Notes under the pieces: model-generated
The model's database searches: none
Seen by the model: the letters and a program-made list of their open reading frames with translations, nothing else
Told to the model about the DNA's origin: nothing
Position numbers and translations under genes: made by a program
DNA from: Durusdinium trenchii
Lineage: Eukaryota; Sar; Dinophyceae; Suessiales; Symbiodiniaceae
Length of the DNA stretch: 64,000 nt
Assembly: GCA_963970005.1 (NCBI GenBank)
Contig: CAXAMN010003869.1
Span: forward strand, 293,762-357,761
Reading direction: 5' to 3'
In this document: one piece after another, positions 39,301-48,600 of the stretch
How positions within the stretch are numbered: the first letter of the stretch is position 1
Layout: each line of letters starts with the position of its first letter

Positions 39301-41678
39301 CAACTCCTTCCATCACTTGCACACGGCACTGAGCTTCCCACTTGTCCAGCGTTGAGGTAGCTGGGTATGGCAAAGGCAGATAGCGCAAAGAGGATCTTGG
39401 CAATAGCCAGAGCAGGACGCCTTTGGCTGACCATTGAAACCTTTCTCGCATGCGGAGAATCATCCGCCGCCATCTCAGATCGATTTGGCTGAAGGCTTCG
39501 CTCACTGGCATGCTCCTTCGTCGTAGTGCTCGACCTTCGTGTAGGAGATGTTGTCCGTGTCACAACTCGTTCCGAGGAACGAGACATAGGCGCTTGAACC
39601 GAAGGAGCCAAAGAAGGGGAGCTTGACAAAACGGAGCAAACAAGATGACCCACTCTCATGCTATTCTCAGTCAAAAAATGATCATGACCATCATGCTCTG
39701 CCTTCAAAAACGAAGTTGAACCACGTTTCAGCCGTTTCTGCAACCACTGCGGAGTGCTCAACTGAAGTTCAATGACTCCATCCAAACCCAACCTTCTCCA
39801 TCTCTGAGGTTCCAGACCTGCCCATTGACCAGGAAGGAGTCCAAGGCAGTAATGGCCTGCAGCCAGCTGGTTCAGATGAATGGGCTTGCCATCGAGCAAC
39901 TCACAGTGCAGAACCCTTCGTGAAAAACTCATCACCGCCCCAACCGCTTCCAAAAAGTCCCGGCCCAAGAGGAGTCCAAGTGAAGGAACCTGAACCACCG
40001 ATGTCCAAAAACACAAAGTGACCCCTCCAATCACCGTCGGAAGCCGCCAGCGCTGGGTGCTGATCTGGGTTCCACCGTTGCCAAAACAAAATGTCTCTTT
40101 CTCATCTTCAACCTTCACGAGGTCGATCACTTCTTTGGGGGCAGTTGCACGAAGTCGTTTCAAAAAGCTTGACAACCATTCCGGCCCGGTACATGTTCTA
40201 TTGCAAGCACTGTCCAAAGCACCAACCAGCCTTTTGTCGGTCGAGAGCACGCTGAAGGCGTTGACCTCTTTGGGCTTGTGAGACATGTCCAAGGCCATCT
40301 CGAAACCTTCTGCAAGAGGCTTCGCGTCTCGAAAAGTCATCAAGACTTCATGACCATCATCCGAAGCTGGAGCACCATGTTCAGTGTTCAGCGCTTCGGT
40401 CACCTTGACTTGCTTCTGGGGAGACTTTGACTTCTTCCTCCCAAGCTGCTGACCTGGCTTTTGACATTCAGGATCTCCAGCCCAGTGTCCAGGAAGCCCG
40501 CAATCGAAACACGGGTGTTTGTCCGACTGCTTTTTCAAGTTCACCTTGCCGGCGTTGGAAGTGCTGGAAGGCGATGGCTTGCCATATCCACGATCACGTC
40601 GAACTTCTTGCAACTTGGACCTGGCCTCTTTCATGGTCAAAAAGGCCTCAGCAGCGGCTTCAACACTATCTTCAACTTCTTGAAGGGTCTCTTGGTCAAG
40701 ACCGCTGGCTGCGGCCTCCTCCAACTCGGCCGCCAACACCTCAGCCTCGGTTTGGAGGACTTCCTCCAGGAACTGACCTTCAGGTTCATCCTCTTCTTGC
40801 TCATGAGGGAGCTCGTCATTCTCATCATCCACCTCCGACACCATGGCCTGTTTGGCCGGAGCAGGTCGACGGTACGAGGTAAACCGACTTGACGAGGTTG
40901 TCGACGAACCTGACCTGAAGGACCTAGGTGCAGAACTGGCCATAGAGGGGGCGTACGACGAAGGGCGGCTTGACGAGGGACCTTGCTGGTTGAGAAACTT
41001 CTGAAGCAAGGGAGCTCGTTCTCCATCTGACCTCCGGTGAAGCGGGTCAGCAACATGCAAGTCCTTGAAAAGCCTCAGAACTTCACGTTCTATTGTTGGG
41101 TAATCTTCAGCTCCACCAAGTGCCGTCTCAAGGAGCTGGGTGCGGATGGCATCCAAACCCAACTTATGCTTGAACCACCAACCCAACTCGCCATCTGCTA
41201 TGACCACACCTTCAGCTCGAAGTTCAGAAACCAAGGACCTGAACCGAGTAGCGAACTCAGAGATCCGTTCGCCGGATCGACGCTTGAGCTCCAGGTAGAA
41301 GACATTCCTCAATTCACCTCTCTTGTCTAGGGATGTCCTCCCGGTCATCGATTCTAGCGCAGCCAAAAGCTTGTTGATGCCACTGAGCGGGTCCTCAGGT
41401 GTCACCACCACATCGTCGCCGGTAGTGGGATCCGGCAACTTGACCTCTTTCTGGTACTCCAATTCGCTTGGATCAAATTCTTCTCCTCTCTGCTTCACCA
41501 TGCCGCTTTGGCGAAGCAACCATCTTGCGGCCAAATTGTATTTCTTGGTCGACTGGATATCGAGCCCAGCCAACCACCATGACATCTCTCGACGAAACGT
41601 CCTCCATGTTTGAGGACTTCCGTCCCAGGTAGGGACGCGACTCCAAGCACCTCCATTCGCGTCCTTCTCATCCGACAT
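33357..41678 (-). CDS. Copia Gag-Pol polyprotein with methyltransferase-like domain
   Basis: ATG at 41678, 322 nt after the 5' LTR. Gag occupies residues 1-~430, with a zinc knuckle CFDCGLPGHWAGDPEC near 390 (CX2CX4HX6C). The aspartic protease has DSA (Asp489) and LLLGRDFL. A hydrophobic stretch (AIAKILFALSAFAI) follows at about 740. From roughly 775 to 1080 this frame reads as Arg/Ser/Gly-rich, apparently off-frame sequence (see the nested frame). Residues ~1165-1360 form the methyltransferase-like domain: TEIYTSARNVTQEAK near Glu1169, FPCGPFSPLQ with Cys1227, LENP with Glu1275, FDQCRFGL. Integrase has an HHCC finger, then D (~1502), D (~1559) and E (~1595) with 35 residues between the last two. 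RT has SADVKSAFLKGD and HVDD (~2295). RNase H follows, with ISDAS, SSETLGLEEA and TDAKDTFD. Stop lies in the 3' LTR. Confidence 0.93.
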   Translation of the reverse strand: MSDEKDANGGAWSRVPTWDGSPQTWRTFRREMSWWLAGLDIQSTKKYNLAARWLLRQSGMVKQRGEEFDPSELEYQKEVKLPDPTTGDDVVVTPEDPLSGINKLLAALESMTGRTSLDKRGELRNVFYLELKRRSGERISEFATRFRSLVSELRAEGVVIADGELGWWFKHKLGLDAIRTQLLETALGGAEDYPTIEREVLRLFKDLHVADPLHRRSDGERAPLLQKFLNQQGPSSSRPSSYAPSMASSAPRSFRSGSSTTSSSRFTSYRRPAPAKQAMVSEVDDENDELPHEQEEDEPEGQFLEEVLQTEAEVLAAELEEAAASGLDQETLQEVEDSVEAAAEAFLTMKEARSKLQEVRRDRGYGKPSPSSTSNAGKVNLKKQSDKHPCFDCGLPGHWAGDPECQKPGQQLGRKKSKSPQKQVKVTEALNTEHGAPASDDGHEVLMTFRDAKPLAEGFEMALDMSHKPKEVNAFSVLSTDKRLVGALDSACNRTCTGPEWLSSFLKRLRATAPKEVIDLVKVEDEKETFCFGNGGTQISTQRWRLPTVIGGVTLCFWTSVVQVPSLGLLLGRDFLEAVGAVMSFSRRVLHCELLDGKPIHLNQLAAGHYCLGLLPGQWAGLEPQRWRRLGLDGVIELQLSTPQWLQKRLKRGSTSFLKAEHDGHDHFLTENSMRVGHLVCSVLSSSPSLAPSVQAPMSRSSERVVTRTTSPTRRSSTTTKEHASERSLQPNRSEMAADDSPHARKVSMVSQRRPALAIAKILFALSAFAIPSYLNAGQVGSSVPCASDGRSCIKAAYGQSSKQLHLREPWRLHSPEEPDGIGHSLLRGSGVAGLQIGQIGQRSLSKGEVGRSGRGKAESSGGRTSGRTRRTCSSLDWASRRTPYLEKGSDQVGGTAERRDPAHRQCRTDQGEGETHGGLTQGDKDCGKGQTSRQDREKVSRSARSDKQRVVLQTSSGDSPMVAGARDARQVPVRTGQYGFGASRTSRRSHSSTAGRPDKPDDRAQFDDRRGHDAHEEPHGIRSKSGPRCEHGGGLPDRSGVSPRGEHELGTRLGGQTGSTLRGGLLPLDSGRDGSGSGSLNRYVIHQQLKKGQAQLIAQAWNQHEQDRRRVSQAPKKIKELLETEYYEEMKSFLDDEIFVQPIDLNFKVNETLMNDKVSSNDQPLVTEIYTSARNVTQEAKRRGHKVGTSMSLDNGWNFLLRRHREAAIEKVKTEKPFCVVLAFPCGPFSPLQFLNKKGHRSWPARLHAGRILMKFALEIARIQMSEGRHCILENPKPSLAWSEPEMKRFLEEENVFPAVFDQCRFGLRSVSGDLRKKPTQVVSSSSCVTSMLDGVCCMRDHSHTPVLGGSRITAPAGLYPRALARTLVRGLEAQFEKDFKPCEVLVAGVHEDDGDQVVAVRGEIEDNEASDEEFAVSPDEKKLVIPGSVKATIRRLHENTGHRSNTRLARALTLAGAPLEAIVAAKRHQCAVCQERKPPKVRRPASLPTPKDLGDQVHLDLLEIEDAREKKYFVAHCTDYATRFHAAEILADKSTKEVIRFMATRWLPTFGAPRVLVCDQGREFISWEMEEWTSSISTLLHHIAVQAPWQNGVAEKSGGILKTLMSAIVRSKSVVTKEEMDLALAEAVAAYNGDVDGESGTSPYQAALGRQPRMIGDVLGGVQQRLAEHGLIESKPSLARQLAMREVAKVAMTRLHFSRGMRKAELARSRDATFESLPELGSICYFYRPLRFNTKTSVSRKRLTLKRWHGPALLVALEGNSSAFLSYKGQLTKCALEHVRKASSMEQIAAGTWREAIEEAVEAARLDVPLPGAGEVHLLPEEDGVTEADDELRNPATPAFLPSSSAGIPIEEGAPLRGEDLPPVGAREFLPIIVPATPQIPSQVGSTVPSRRTSDFAQASPFPEADQRMRERKTSAPLLGASIERAQRLDQSREESGGQKRPAEQDPDSLRKEGEEFARGPDSEQLQVSRVNPVDHEVHVLSKEQILERLAEPNVHPLRQAQLGACLDRMDPLESEVKDHGSWGGRWDLPSRSEWQVHQRLGVPWPTGAPSTQEVNAVQAARKEFHWRSMTSDEKIAFAEAAKQAWAVWEENDAIEILTPEESDEVRKRLKAYKEDSRILTPRYVFTDRHESLRTAQNPLPLKARARVIVPGYKDVFSFALRKDAPTGSRISQHLLFIYTAHNSKRHPEPKDCWRLMSADVKSAFLKGDAYMEGTRELFLENVKGDDPKLPFGNQLAKIRKGVFGLADAPRQWYLKLNQSFLEAGWERSVIDYACWMLWSEDRKQLEGMVISHVDDLLLGGNSKAQESLMAIGAKLGFGTVEFDDFVFCGKRIRMVPSGEIELSMVEYHSNLKPVAVPTSRRAMPQAELSDSERRQLRAILGSLQWLVAQLRFDQAYALSTLQGEKPCVATLTKANLLVKEFKRRSDFKLVFRDLPLEKAGILVISDASLGNTTKSGGVEGQEKLYSQSSYFILVCDENLLQGREGWFNVLDARSHRLPRVCRSTYSSETLGLEEAMDAGVFCRGCFSVLAGLPMERRDAHKVMEVIPMTAITDAKDTFDRGNSDTNTYGAQKSLAFSVAWIRATLGGANTSLKWTATANMWVDAGTKEMPLDHLHKILDCGRWSYVFNANYVKQPKKKKITDAAVKGPLPGVPLEGKMPILPFLLNVCRNPGWHQKSGLVVHVAYGAKSFRVPDARYSVWRFPLRSTYGRFDLEDGRSEWRVLESKEDLTLLGKKQELLGCVADCLVSVFQSRIKKEKTSTEEANLFDRH
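38435..39511 (-). CDS. Nested 358-codon frame in the +1 register of gag-pol
   Basis: Within the gag-pol frame, a second minus-strand frame in the +1 register is open for 358 codons. From about its residue 50 it has ordinary protein composition (NSFTYENLGDCIHLRNRMG, EEAYRTDPEFRQEVNMSLEQ), while the main frame over the same bases is Arg/Ser/Gly-rich and looks off-frame. It ends in TGA exactly where the main frame resumes natural sequence (LNRYVIHQQLKKGQ). Either the element shifts frame out and back, or both frames are used, or two compensating indels occurred. The true start is unclear; the first ~50 codons overlap natural main-frame sequence. Confidence 0.5.
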   Translation of the reverse strand: MPVSEAFSQIDLRWRRMILRMRERFQWSAKGVLLWLLPRSSLRYLPLPYPATSTLDKWEAQCRVQVMEGVVSKRHTAKAQNSFTYENLGDCIHLRNRMGLDTAFCEDPVLQGFKLAKSAKGLSQRVKSAALAEAKQKAQEAEHRGEQDELARALIGPRGGLPTLRKDLIRLAALLNVEIQPTDNVEQIKEKVKPMVALLKETKTAAKAKPQGKTEKRSLVPQGATSSGSSSRPPPATVPWSQVQEMQGKFQSALDNMALELQELRAGRIPQQPVDLTSLMTEPSLMTDEDMMRMRNPMGYGLSQGRDVSMEEAYRTDPEFRQEVNMSLEQDWEAKLAAHYGEDYYLLTQEEMEAALDP

Positions 41679-41980
41679 GGTGCCTCAAAAGAAGACGCCT
41701 TCCTCAGGAAGGCGATGAAACAGGTGAAAGCTTCAGCAAAAAGTCAAATTCCTCTTCTCGAACTCCTTTTCCTCGAACCTATCGAACAAGGCGCGTGCCT
41801 ATCAAAAGGATCAAGGGGCCAAAGAACCCAGGAAGAACTTATTCGCCCTGTCCCCGACCGTCACCGAGTGAACCGCCTGGTGCACCCGGCACAAACTCAA
41901 GAACAAAGGCCTTGTCCGTGCAAAAGACCAACCAAGCAAAGCGAAGCGGAGAGCAGCGCAAAACAACAGGCCCCAACCAA

Positions 41981-41999
41981 CCAGATAGCTCCGGTGCCA
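41981..41999 (-). promoter_or_regulatory. Primer-binding site of copia element
   Basis: One base inside the 5' LTR, the minus strand reads TGGCACCGGAGCTATCTGG. The TGG start is complementary to a tRNA CCA end, as expected for minus-strand DNA priming. I cannot name the tRNA. Confidence 0.65.
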
Positions 42000-42000
42000 C

Positions 42001-42149
42001 TGAAACAAAGCAGCGAGCAGTCGCTGCCGTCAGCCGTTTTCCACCGAGGCGGATGCGTAACCTAAGGCTTGAGGCGCCTAAATGCCATCGGGTAAACACG
42101 ACGCTCTCTCAGTCCGGATCAATGCCGATCGAACAAGTTCGCTTCTTCA
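42001..42149 (-). repeat. Copia element, 5' LTR
   Basis: A 149-bp copy identical to 33239-33387. It should hold the promoter for the minus-strand transcript. It is followed on the outside by ATATT (42150-42154), the target duplication. Confidence 0.95.
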
Positions 42150-44943
42150 ATATTAGACCTGCAACCTACTAGCGTTGGCCTCCGACCTAATAGCAAACTA
42201 GATAAGTTCTTTTCTTTTTTCCTTTGTTTCTAGTAGCGATGGCCTCCAACCTAGTAGCGAGCTGCAAGATGCTGCATGAAATCAAATGCAACGCAATCCA
42301 TGCATGGCCTTTTGCTCTGAAGACTCCCCTTTCCTTTTGTCATTTAGACCTTCTCTTTTTCTGTTCCTAGTAGCGATGCCCTTTGCTCCTAGTTTGCTCC
42401 TAGTAAGGCCAGGAGCCTCGAACGTAGCGTCCTTGCGAGCCCCTGGTAGCGTCCTTGCTACTAGTAGCGACGCTGCCACTGTACGATATGTCCTTTTTTC
42501 TTTGCTTTCTGTCTTTGGACCGGTCGAGGCCTGTACTGCTAACAAAACGGTTTCTTAAAATATCGTTTCTTTCTTGTACCTAACTCGTTATCTTCTTAAA
42601 ACCGAAATCTTTTCTTTTTCCAGTTGTTGATCGCCTTTTCCTACAGACCAACAATGCCTTGCTCACGTTGGTTTGTGTCCGGAATGCGCTGATTCCAACT
42701 TGGTGTCGGGCCAGCGAAATGCAGCGGGGTAGGTCAGACCTGAGCCACGTCAGGCTCAAGTAGTCAAGAAAAAACTAGTAAAAGAACATCATAAACATAA
42801 AAACCGCATGTTTCCATACTTAAGTTTTTAAGACACAGTAAAGGCCAGCACTCAAACATGTTCAACTTCAGGTTCTATGGTGGAGAACACGCATGGGCCA
42901 TCTCGCCTGGATAGATTGTGCAAAAGGGTGGCGAATGGTCCTAGAGCTCGCCGCTTGAAATGCTGCAATGACCTCGAACGAAACAGCGCATCCGAACGCC
43001 AACGAACAAAACCACTACACACCTATCGCAAAGGCACCTTGCTTCAGCAGAATCCTAATAGCAAAAGGAACCTAATAGGAATGGCCTCCAACCTTAGTAG
43101 CTTCTGACTGTAGTAATGGCCTCCAGTTGATTGCACTGTGACCGACCTCCGACCGAATCTTCGTGATCAAGAAACAGAAGCTGAAATCGTCCAGCAATGT
43201 CAGCGCTCCAACCAACCCCAAAATGAACCGGCCAAGCATCACTTGGCACTTTCCTGAGTTAGCGATAGCCTCCCAACCTGAAAGCGACCTCCAACCTACT
43301 AGCGATGGCCTCTAACCTAAGACGGGTACATGCGACACACCTAAATTGAATGACATTCTTTTGACATGCACGGTGAACAAACACTTGGCTTGGCATAACC
43401 AAGGTGCCATTCAAAATGTTGAACTGCTCCAGCCTGGAGTTGGCAAATCGATGATGGAATCCGCGTCGGCACGTCTTTTTCGATATACACGTAGAATACA
43501 AAGTTGTTCTTGTGTTGTAGAGATCACGGCGAGCTCAATCATGAAGGGTAGCTAAACTACTCACATTGACACTTTTCTTGGTGAGGGACCATTTGTGCTA
43601 CTCCAGAACACGATTGGTCGTCCGGCTCTTTACCACAGGACAGGCATGTTTTGATCACAGGTGGTTAGACGTGTGAAGCTTCAAATTTCATGTCCACATG
43701 ACTTCCATCGCTTGCCATGATGCCAACTTGTAAACTCCATTGCCAACCATGCGTCCGCCAACCATTGCCAATGGAGGAAGCACCCGACATATCTTGCAAA
43801 TGCAAAAACACATTTCTTGTCAGAGAATGGCCAAGTCTCGCCATGGTTTGCTGGAAACTCCGGAATACCCAAGTTGATTTCTCAACACAAACCTGGTGGC
43901 ATGTGTCACAGCAAACGAACTTTTATGTAGTTTGGCGCAGGGAACGGGGCTGCGCAATCTTTGCGTGTGCCAGGTTTGAGGCAGTGTAATAGGAAGGGTA
44001 GCTAACTCAGGCTGAGTTTGGTCACAAACACACCTGGCCTTTGTGAAGCCCAAAATCTGCAAGTCTGTGTCGAGGATGAGGCCAACTTTGTCCTCCTGGT
44101 GATGTGTGTTGGTATCTTTGGCTAGTTTCGTTGGATCTTGTCCAAATGGGCAACTCAACCCAACGCAATCCTCCTGCCAGCGCGGCAAAACACCGTTGTC
44201 GACGGCTGTGTCTCCACCTATCCAGCTTCCTTCGCTGCCACCTCCTGCCCAACGAAACAAGTGGAGCTCAAATGGTGAAGAAACACATCCTTCTGAAAAG
44301 GCTTTCCAAGAAGCTACTAGTAACAAGTGCATCGCTACTAGTAACAGGTGCTTTACTAGTAGTCACAAGAAGCTAGTAGTAACAAGGAACAAAATCCATC
44401 TCCGGCATCACAGGCGATGAACACGTCGCCATCGCCAGCTTCCCACCAAATGCCTGAACCACATCGTTGCGACCTCAAATTGCCATAGGTTTGAGATTTT
44501 TTTCCACAAAATTAACATGGAACAAACACATAAGATAACACACACATCTTGTTTAACACTTGTATCCCAGATGCAAATCACTTTTGTCCAGAACGAGGCC
44601 CAAATCTGCTCGACAGAATCCATCCAAAAGGACTGGCGCTGACAAGGACCTTTGCGATCCACGACACAGCTGGCCCTATTCAGTATGGGGCTCCTGGCCT
44701 TACTAGGAGCAAGGACGCTACTAGGGGCTCCTGGCATCGCTACTAGTAACAAGAAGCTATTAGAAAGAATTAAATAGTAGCCGCTATATATTTAAACATA
44801 TATATATATATAAATGATAGGCATCATGATCTGAGGCTTTGCAAAGATCTTTGCTGTATCCACAATTTGTACCAAGTCCCCTAGCGAGATTGAAAGAACG
44901 AAAGAAAACATACAAAACATCAAAACAAAGAAAACACACATTC
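42150..44943. repeat. Intergenic block between the two LTR elements
   Basis: GGAGGCC units (reverse) lie at about 42173-42260, 43080-43130 and 43260-43325. CTAGTAG/AGTAGCGATGCC words lie at about 42365-42475, 44310-44390 and 44690-44765. An AT microsatellite is at about 44783-44815. Minus-strand open frames at 43820-44332 and elsewhere have no recognisable domain. No gene is supported. Confidence 0.6.
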
Positions 44944-44948
44944 AAAAC
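44944..44948. repeat. Left target-site duplication AAAAC
   Basis: AAAAC here and at 63293-63297 flank the 18.3-kb element exactly outside its LTRs. Confidence 0.9.
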
Positions 44949-45121
44949 TGCGAGTGGATCTTAATCAGCGAAGTTTGAAGCTATCACTGACGATCCATAA
45001 GCGGCGTAGCGTCGGAACGGAAACCGCACCTTTTCTAGTCGCTTGATCCTTGAGCCAAAGTACATATGGTACATATATATGTACAAGTTGCACTATACGT
45101 GTCGCTGCACTTCCATTCGCA
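44949..45121 (-). repeat. Giant copia element, 3' LTR
   Basis: 173 bp, identical to 63120-63292. It contains a perfect 16-bp palindrome GTACATATATATGTAC (45069-45084) and, on the minus strand, CTTTGGCTCAAG (45060-45049), which resembles the 3' end of the dinoflagellate spliced leader. Confidence 0.95.
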
Positions 45122-45127
45122 CCCCCC
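45122..45127 (-). promoter_or_regulatory. Polypurine tract (G6)
   Basis: Six G on the minus strand directly abut the start of the 3' LTR, the expected place for the primer of plus-strand DNA synthesis. Confidence 0.7.
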
Positions 45128-45639
45128 ATGTGAACGGCAACAATATGTTCCGATCACACACGAAAATTTAGGGATGTAAGTGCTACAAAAGAAATTGTAT
45201 GATTTGCCGCGAGACTCATATGAGGCTCATACTACGAAACATGCTGGACTAAAGCGGACTTTTACATATAAAGTGTGCAACTATGGCTCAGAACCTATGA
45301 AAAATCGAATTGAACAAGTGAGACAGTCACGAGGCCTCGCTCAGTATCCACTCAAAAGAGCATCGCTTTGATGTAGATCCGAACTGGTGACTTCCACGTA
45401 GATGTCACATCGGCAACTGACTTCACACTTCTCAAAAGATGTAGGTTTTGGTTTGGATACACTTACAGAACGGCAAGTCGGAGAGACAGTCGGTGACTGT
45501 CTACCTTCCATTATGCTCATGGTATCAAATCGTATTGATGATTTGCAATGATACACTTACAGCGTTTCAGGTCAGATAGACATCCGGTGAATGACTTCCT
45601 CCCTGGTTTGCATGGTATCCTCATAGTCGTTCAAAGAAA
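45128..45639 (-). other. Giant element 3' untranslated region
   Basis: About 510 nt between the last ORF and the polypurine tract. No ORF of note. GATACACTTACAG occurs twice on the plus strand (45456-45468 and 45550-45562); on the minus strand this reads with GTAAGTG, a splice-donor-like string. Confidence 0.5.
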
Positions 45640-48600
45640 TCACCACTGGCGATAACCTCTCCATCCACGATGATCCCAGCTGCCCTGAGCATCCCGCCGA
45701 TCATCTTCTCCCTTCTTGGACTTTCCCTTGGACTTGCTCTTTCCCTTCCCCTTTTCAGAAGGTTGAGGTACTTCGCGACGTTCTTGCGTTAGCGCCGGCC
45801 TCCAAGATGTTCCAGATTGGCCTCCTCCTTTGGAATGTCCTCGGGATGATGAAGAAGTTGTACCTTCTGCTGCATGTGCGTTGGCGGCAAGATCTTCCTG
45901 CAAAGCTTGCTCAAACACATCGGTAGCACTGGATGGTGATTTATCATGTGGTCTGGCTTTTGGAGCAGCCTTCGCCTTGCTCTCCTCTGCTGATGAGGGC
46001 CCGAAACTCTTAGGTGCTGTTGAAGGTTTTGGCTCCTCACTTGGTGCTGACGACGGCTTGGCCTCGGTTCTGGGTGTAGATGCTGGCTTTGCCTCAGCTC
46101 TTGACGAAGATGCTGCTTTCGCTTCAGACTTAGTCGTTGATGTTGACTTAGCTGTTGCCTTGGCTGCCTGCTTCTTCTTGCCCTGAATCTCCTTGGCCCT
46201 ATCTCCAAAGCCTAGACGATCGGTAAGAGCTTGAACATGCTTCTGTTCTACCACGCTCATCCATCTCTCTGTATGTCCAATGTTGGGATTTCTGGCCATT
46301 GACTCTACGACATTCTGAGCGTGTGGGGGCAACCTGATCTCATGTTGATCAATGATCAGCAGAATAGACTTCTCCCATTTGCTCTTCATTCTCGAGTACA
46401 TGATGTCCAGAGGATCGATCACCTTGTGGTTGGGTGATGTAACGTCGGTTCTAAAGTAAGAATATGTCCGACAACCATAAATCGCATGGATGCACTTCTG
46501 TACCAATTCAGTCATTGCGCTGGCTTTCTTCGCTTTCAACTCCTCAAGCTGGACGTCAGTCAAGTTGGTGGAGTATTCGAAGTTGCCATATTCCTTCTTG
46601 AAGGAGTACGGAGTATGACCAAATGATAGGATCACGAGCGCCACCTTGCAAATGAATTGCTCTCCTCTGAATCGGTGCCAGGCCTCCTCAATCGTAATCT
46701 TGTTTTCGTTGGCAAAGATTCTCATCATGTCATCTGTTGGATCCAATGGTCTCCCATCATCATCGATTTCAGTGAAATCCTCTGTACCGAACTTGCTTAT
46801 CACATCCAGACGCTTCCTTTTCCAATTTGCTTTGAAGTCGGTAAGGCTGGTGCAATAGTAGCTCTTGTACATCAGGGAGATCATGTTCAGCACACATTTG
46901 ACCACATACCTATCCATCAAACCCGATGCATTCATGGAGACGTCCTGACAGTAGGCTCTCTCTTGATGCGCATAGATTCGAGGTTCCGGTACTCGACAAT
47001 AGATGGGGAGATCTTCGTTGTCTCTTCCTTCTTCGGGATTGAACTCGGTCGCTCCATGCTGTGCATAGTATCCCGGTTCATCACGATCTGTCGGTCGATT
47101 CGCCTCCGGATGTAAGTCGTCGGTGACGTCTTCATCCTCGGGCTCACCATCTTGACGTTTCTTCCCCTCATATTGTTGTGTGCTCCTCTGGATCTCGATG
47201 ATCACGTTTCGTTCGTCTTCATCTTCTAGATCAGAATCACGATCGTAGTCGATCTCGTCCTCATTGAAAGATGGGGTCTCGACATTGTCACTCTTGAAGT
47301 TTTCTGCACCATCAGACGGTTTGGAAGGATCTAGATTGTCCATGTCCTCGTCGTCGTCAGCTGCTTCAGTTTGAGCGATGTCTTCTTCCCAAGCCTTTCT
47401 GATCTCGTCCATAGTGGCCTGGTCCAAGATATCTTGATCATCATCTTCAGGCTCCTTCTCTTCCTTCTTTTCCTCTTCATCGTCGCTCACAAGATCAACG
47501 GGTGAATCGGAAATGACAGTGTTGCGAATACCACACGAGAGTAGCCTGCCTTGACAAGATAGACACACGGACAAAGATGAAGAAGTCAAATGCATACATG
47601 ATGGACACAAAATATTGCCATCCACGTTGCGATACCCTTCACATGTTCTGGAGATGATTTCGTCCCAAGTTTCCTCACTGATGGAATCCTCGATCAGCTC
47701 TCCATTGTCATCGAATTGTACTTCATCGATAAGGGACACGAGCTTTTGGACGTTGTCATCTGTCGCCGAGGCTGACTTCGTGACTTCGTCGGCTCTCTCG
47801 AGGATGGTATGCTTCTGAGCAACCCAAAGTCCATGACGTGCCGCTAGAACAACTTGCTCTCCAGTGCTTCCCAGCAGGAGTCTCCTCCATGCCTGAACGT
47901 AGTCGTCCCAATACCAAGCACCTCGTACACATCTCCATGGAACTTCTCTAAAAACAACAGTGTAGGAATTCTCCGAAATTCTTCCCCCAAGCTTCCTCAA
48001 AGTCATGATTGGAACATAAAGGCAAACGGGCATTCCCACTCTTGGCCATCTTGATCTCAGAATCTTTGATGATCGATCATCCCACGGCGCAAAGTGGTTG
48101 AAGAAAACACTACCTCTATATCCCTCCGTTCCACCAGGGACAATTCCTAGTTTCATGATTGACTCAATATTGGAAAGCGATGTCATGTGAAAGCTTCCTC
48201 CAAGCTGCATTGCCACATTCTCTGGAATGAGATGTGAAGTCCACACAGGATATATTGACACATCCTCTTCAAGAACAGTCTCTCTTCCAGAATTGTGAGA
48301 GGCAACAGCTCGAATTGCACAAGGAACGATCCAACGTTCATGCTTCAGAAATGACGGTGCATCTGTGCTGTAATACATGAGGTTTGCCCAGTATTGCCTT
48401 TCCTCTTCGAGTGAGACATCCTCCCTTGAGATACGAATGGCGGCAATCTGATAGCGTACTCTGTTCTGCAACTTCTTTGCATGCCACATCGCCTTGCGTA
48501 AATACTGGTATCGCTCTGTCTTGACATCTTGACGATGCCGATCATTTGAGATAGTACTGATATCGACACCATCGTTGAAGACATGGTCATATTCCAGGAT

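Larger units (their letters stand above)
33239..42149 (-). mobile_element. Intact Ty1/copia LTR retrotransposon, 8.9 kb
   Basis: Two 149-bp LTRs (33239-33387 and 42001-42149) are identical by eye. They begin TG and end CA, and are flanked by a 5-bp duplication, ATATT (33234-33238 and 42150-42154). Between them a single minus-strand gag-pol frame of 2773 codons has domains in copia order (Gag, protease, integrase, RT, RNase H), plus an extra methyltransferase-like domain between protease and integrase. A tRNA primer-binding site lies next to the 5' LTR. Identical LTRs and an exact duplication indicate a very recent insertion. The polyprotein is far longer than the ~1300-1500 residues common for copia elements. 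Confidence 0.95.

Noticed and set aside
44778-44816. AT-rich run as a replication origin
   Set aside because: It is a plain AT microsatellite; no origin features can be recognised in this type of genome.
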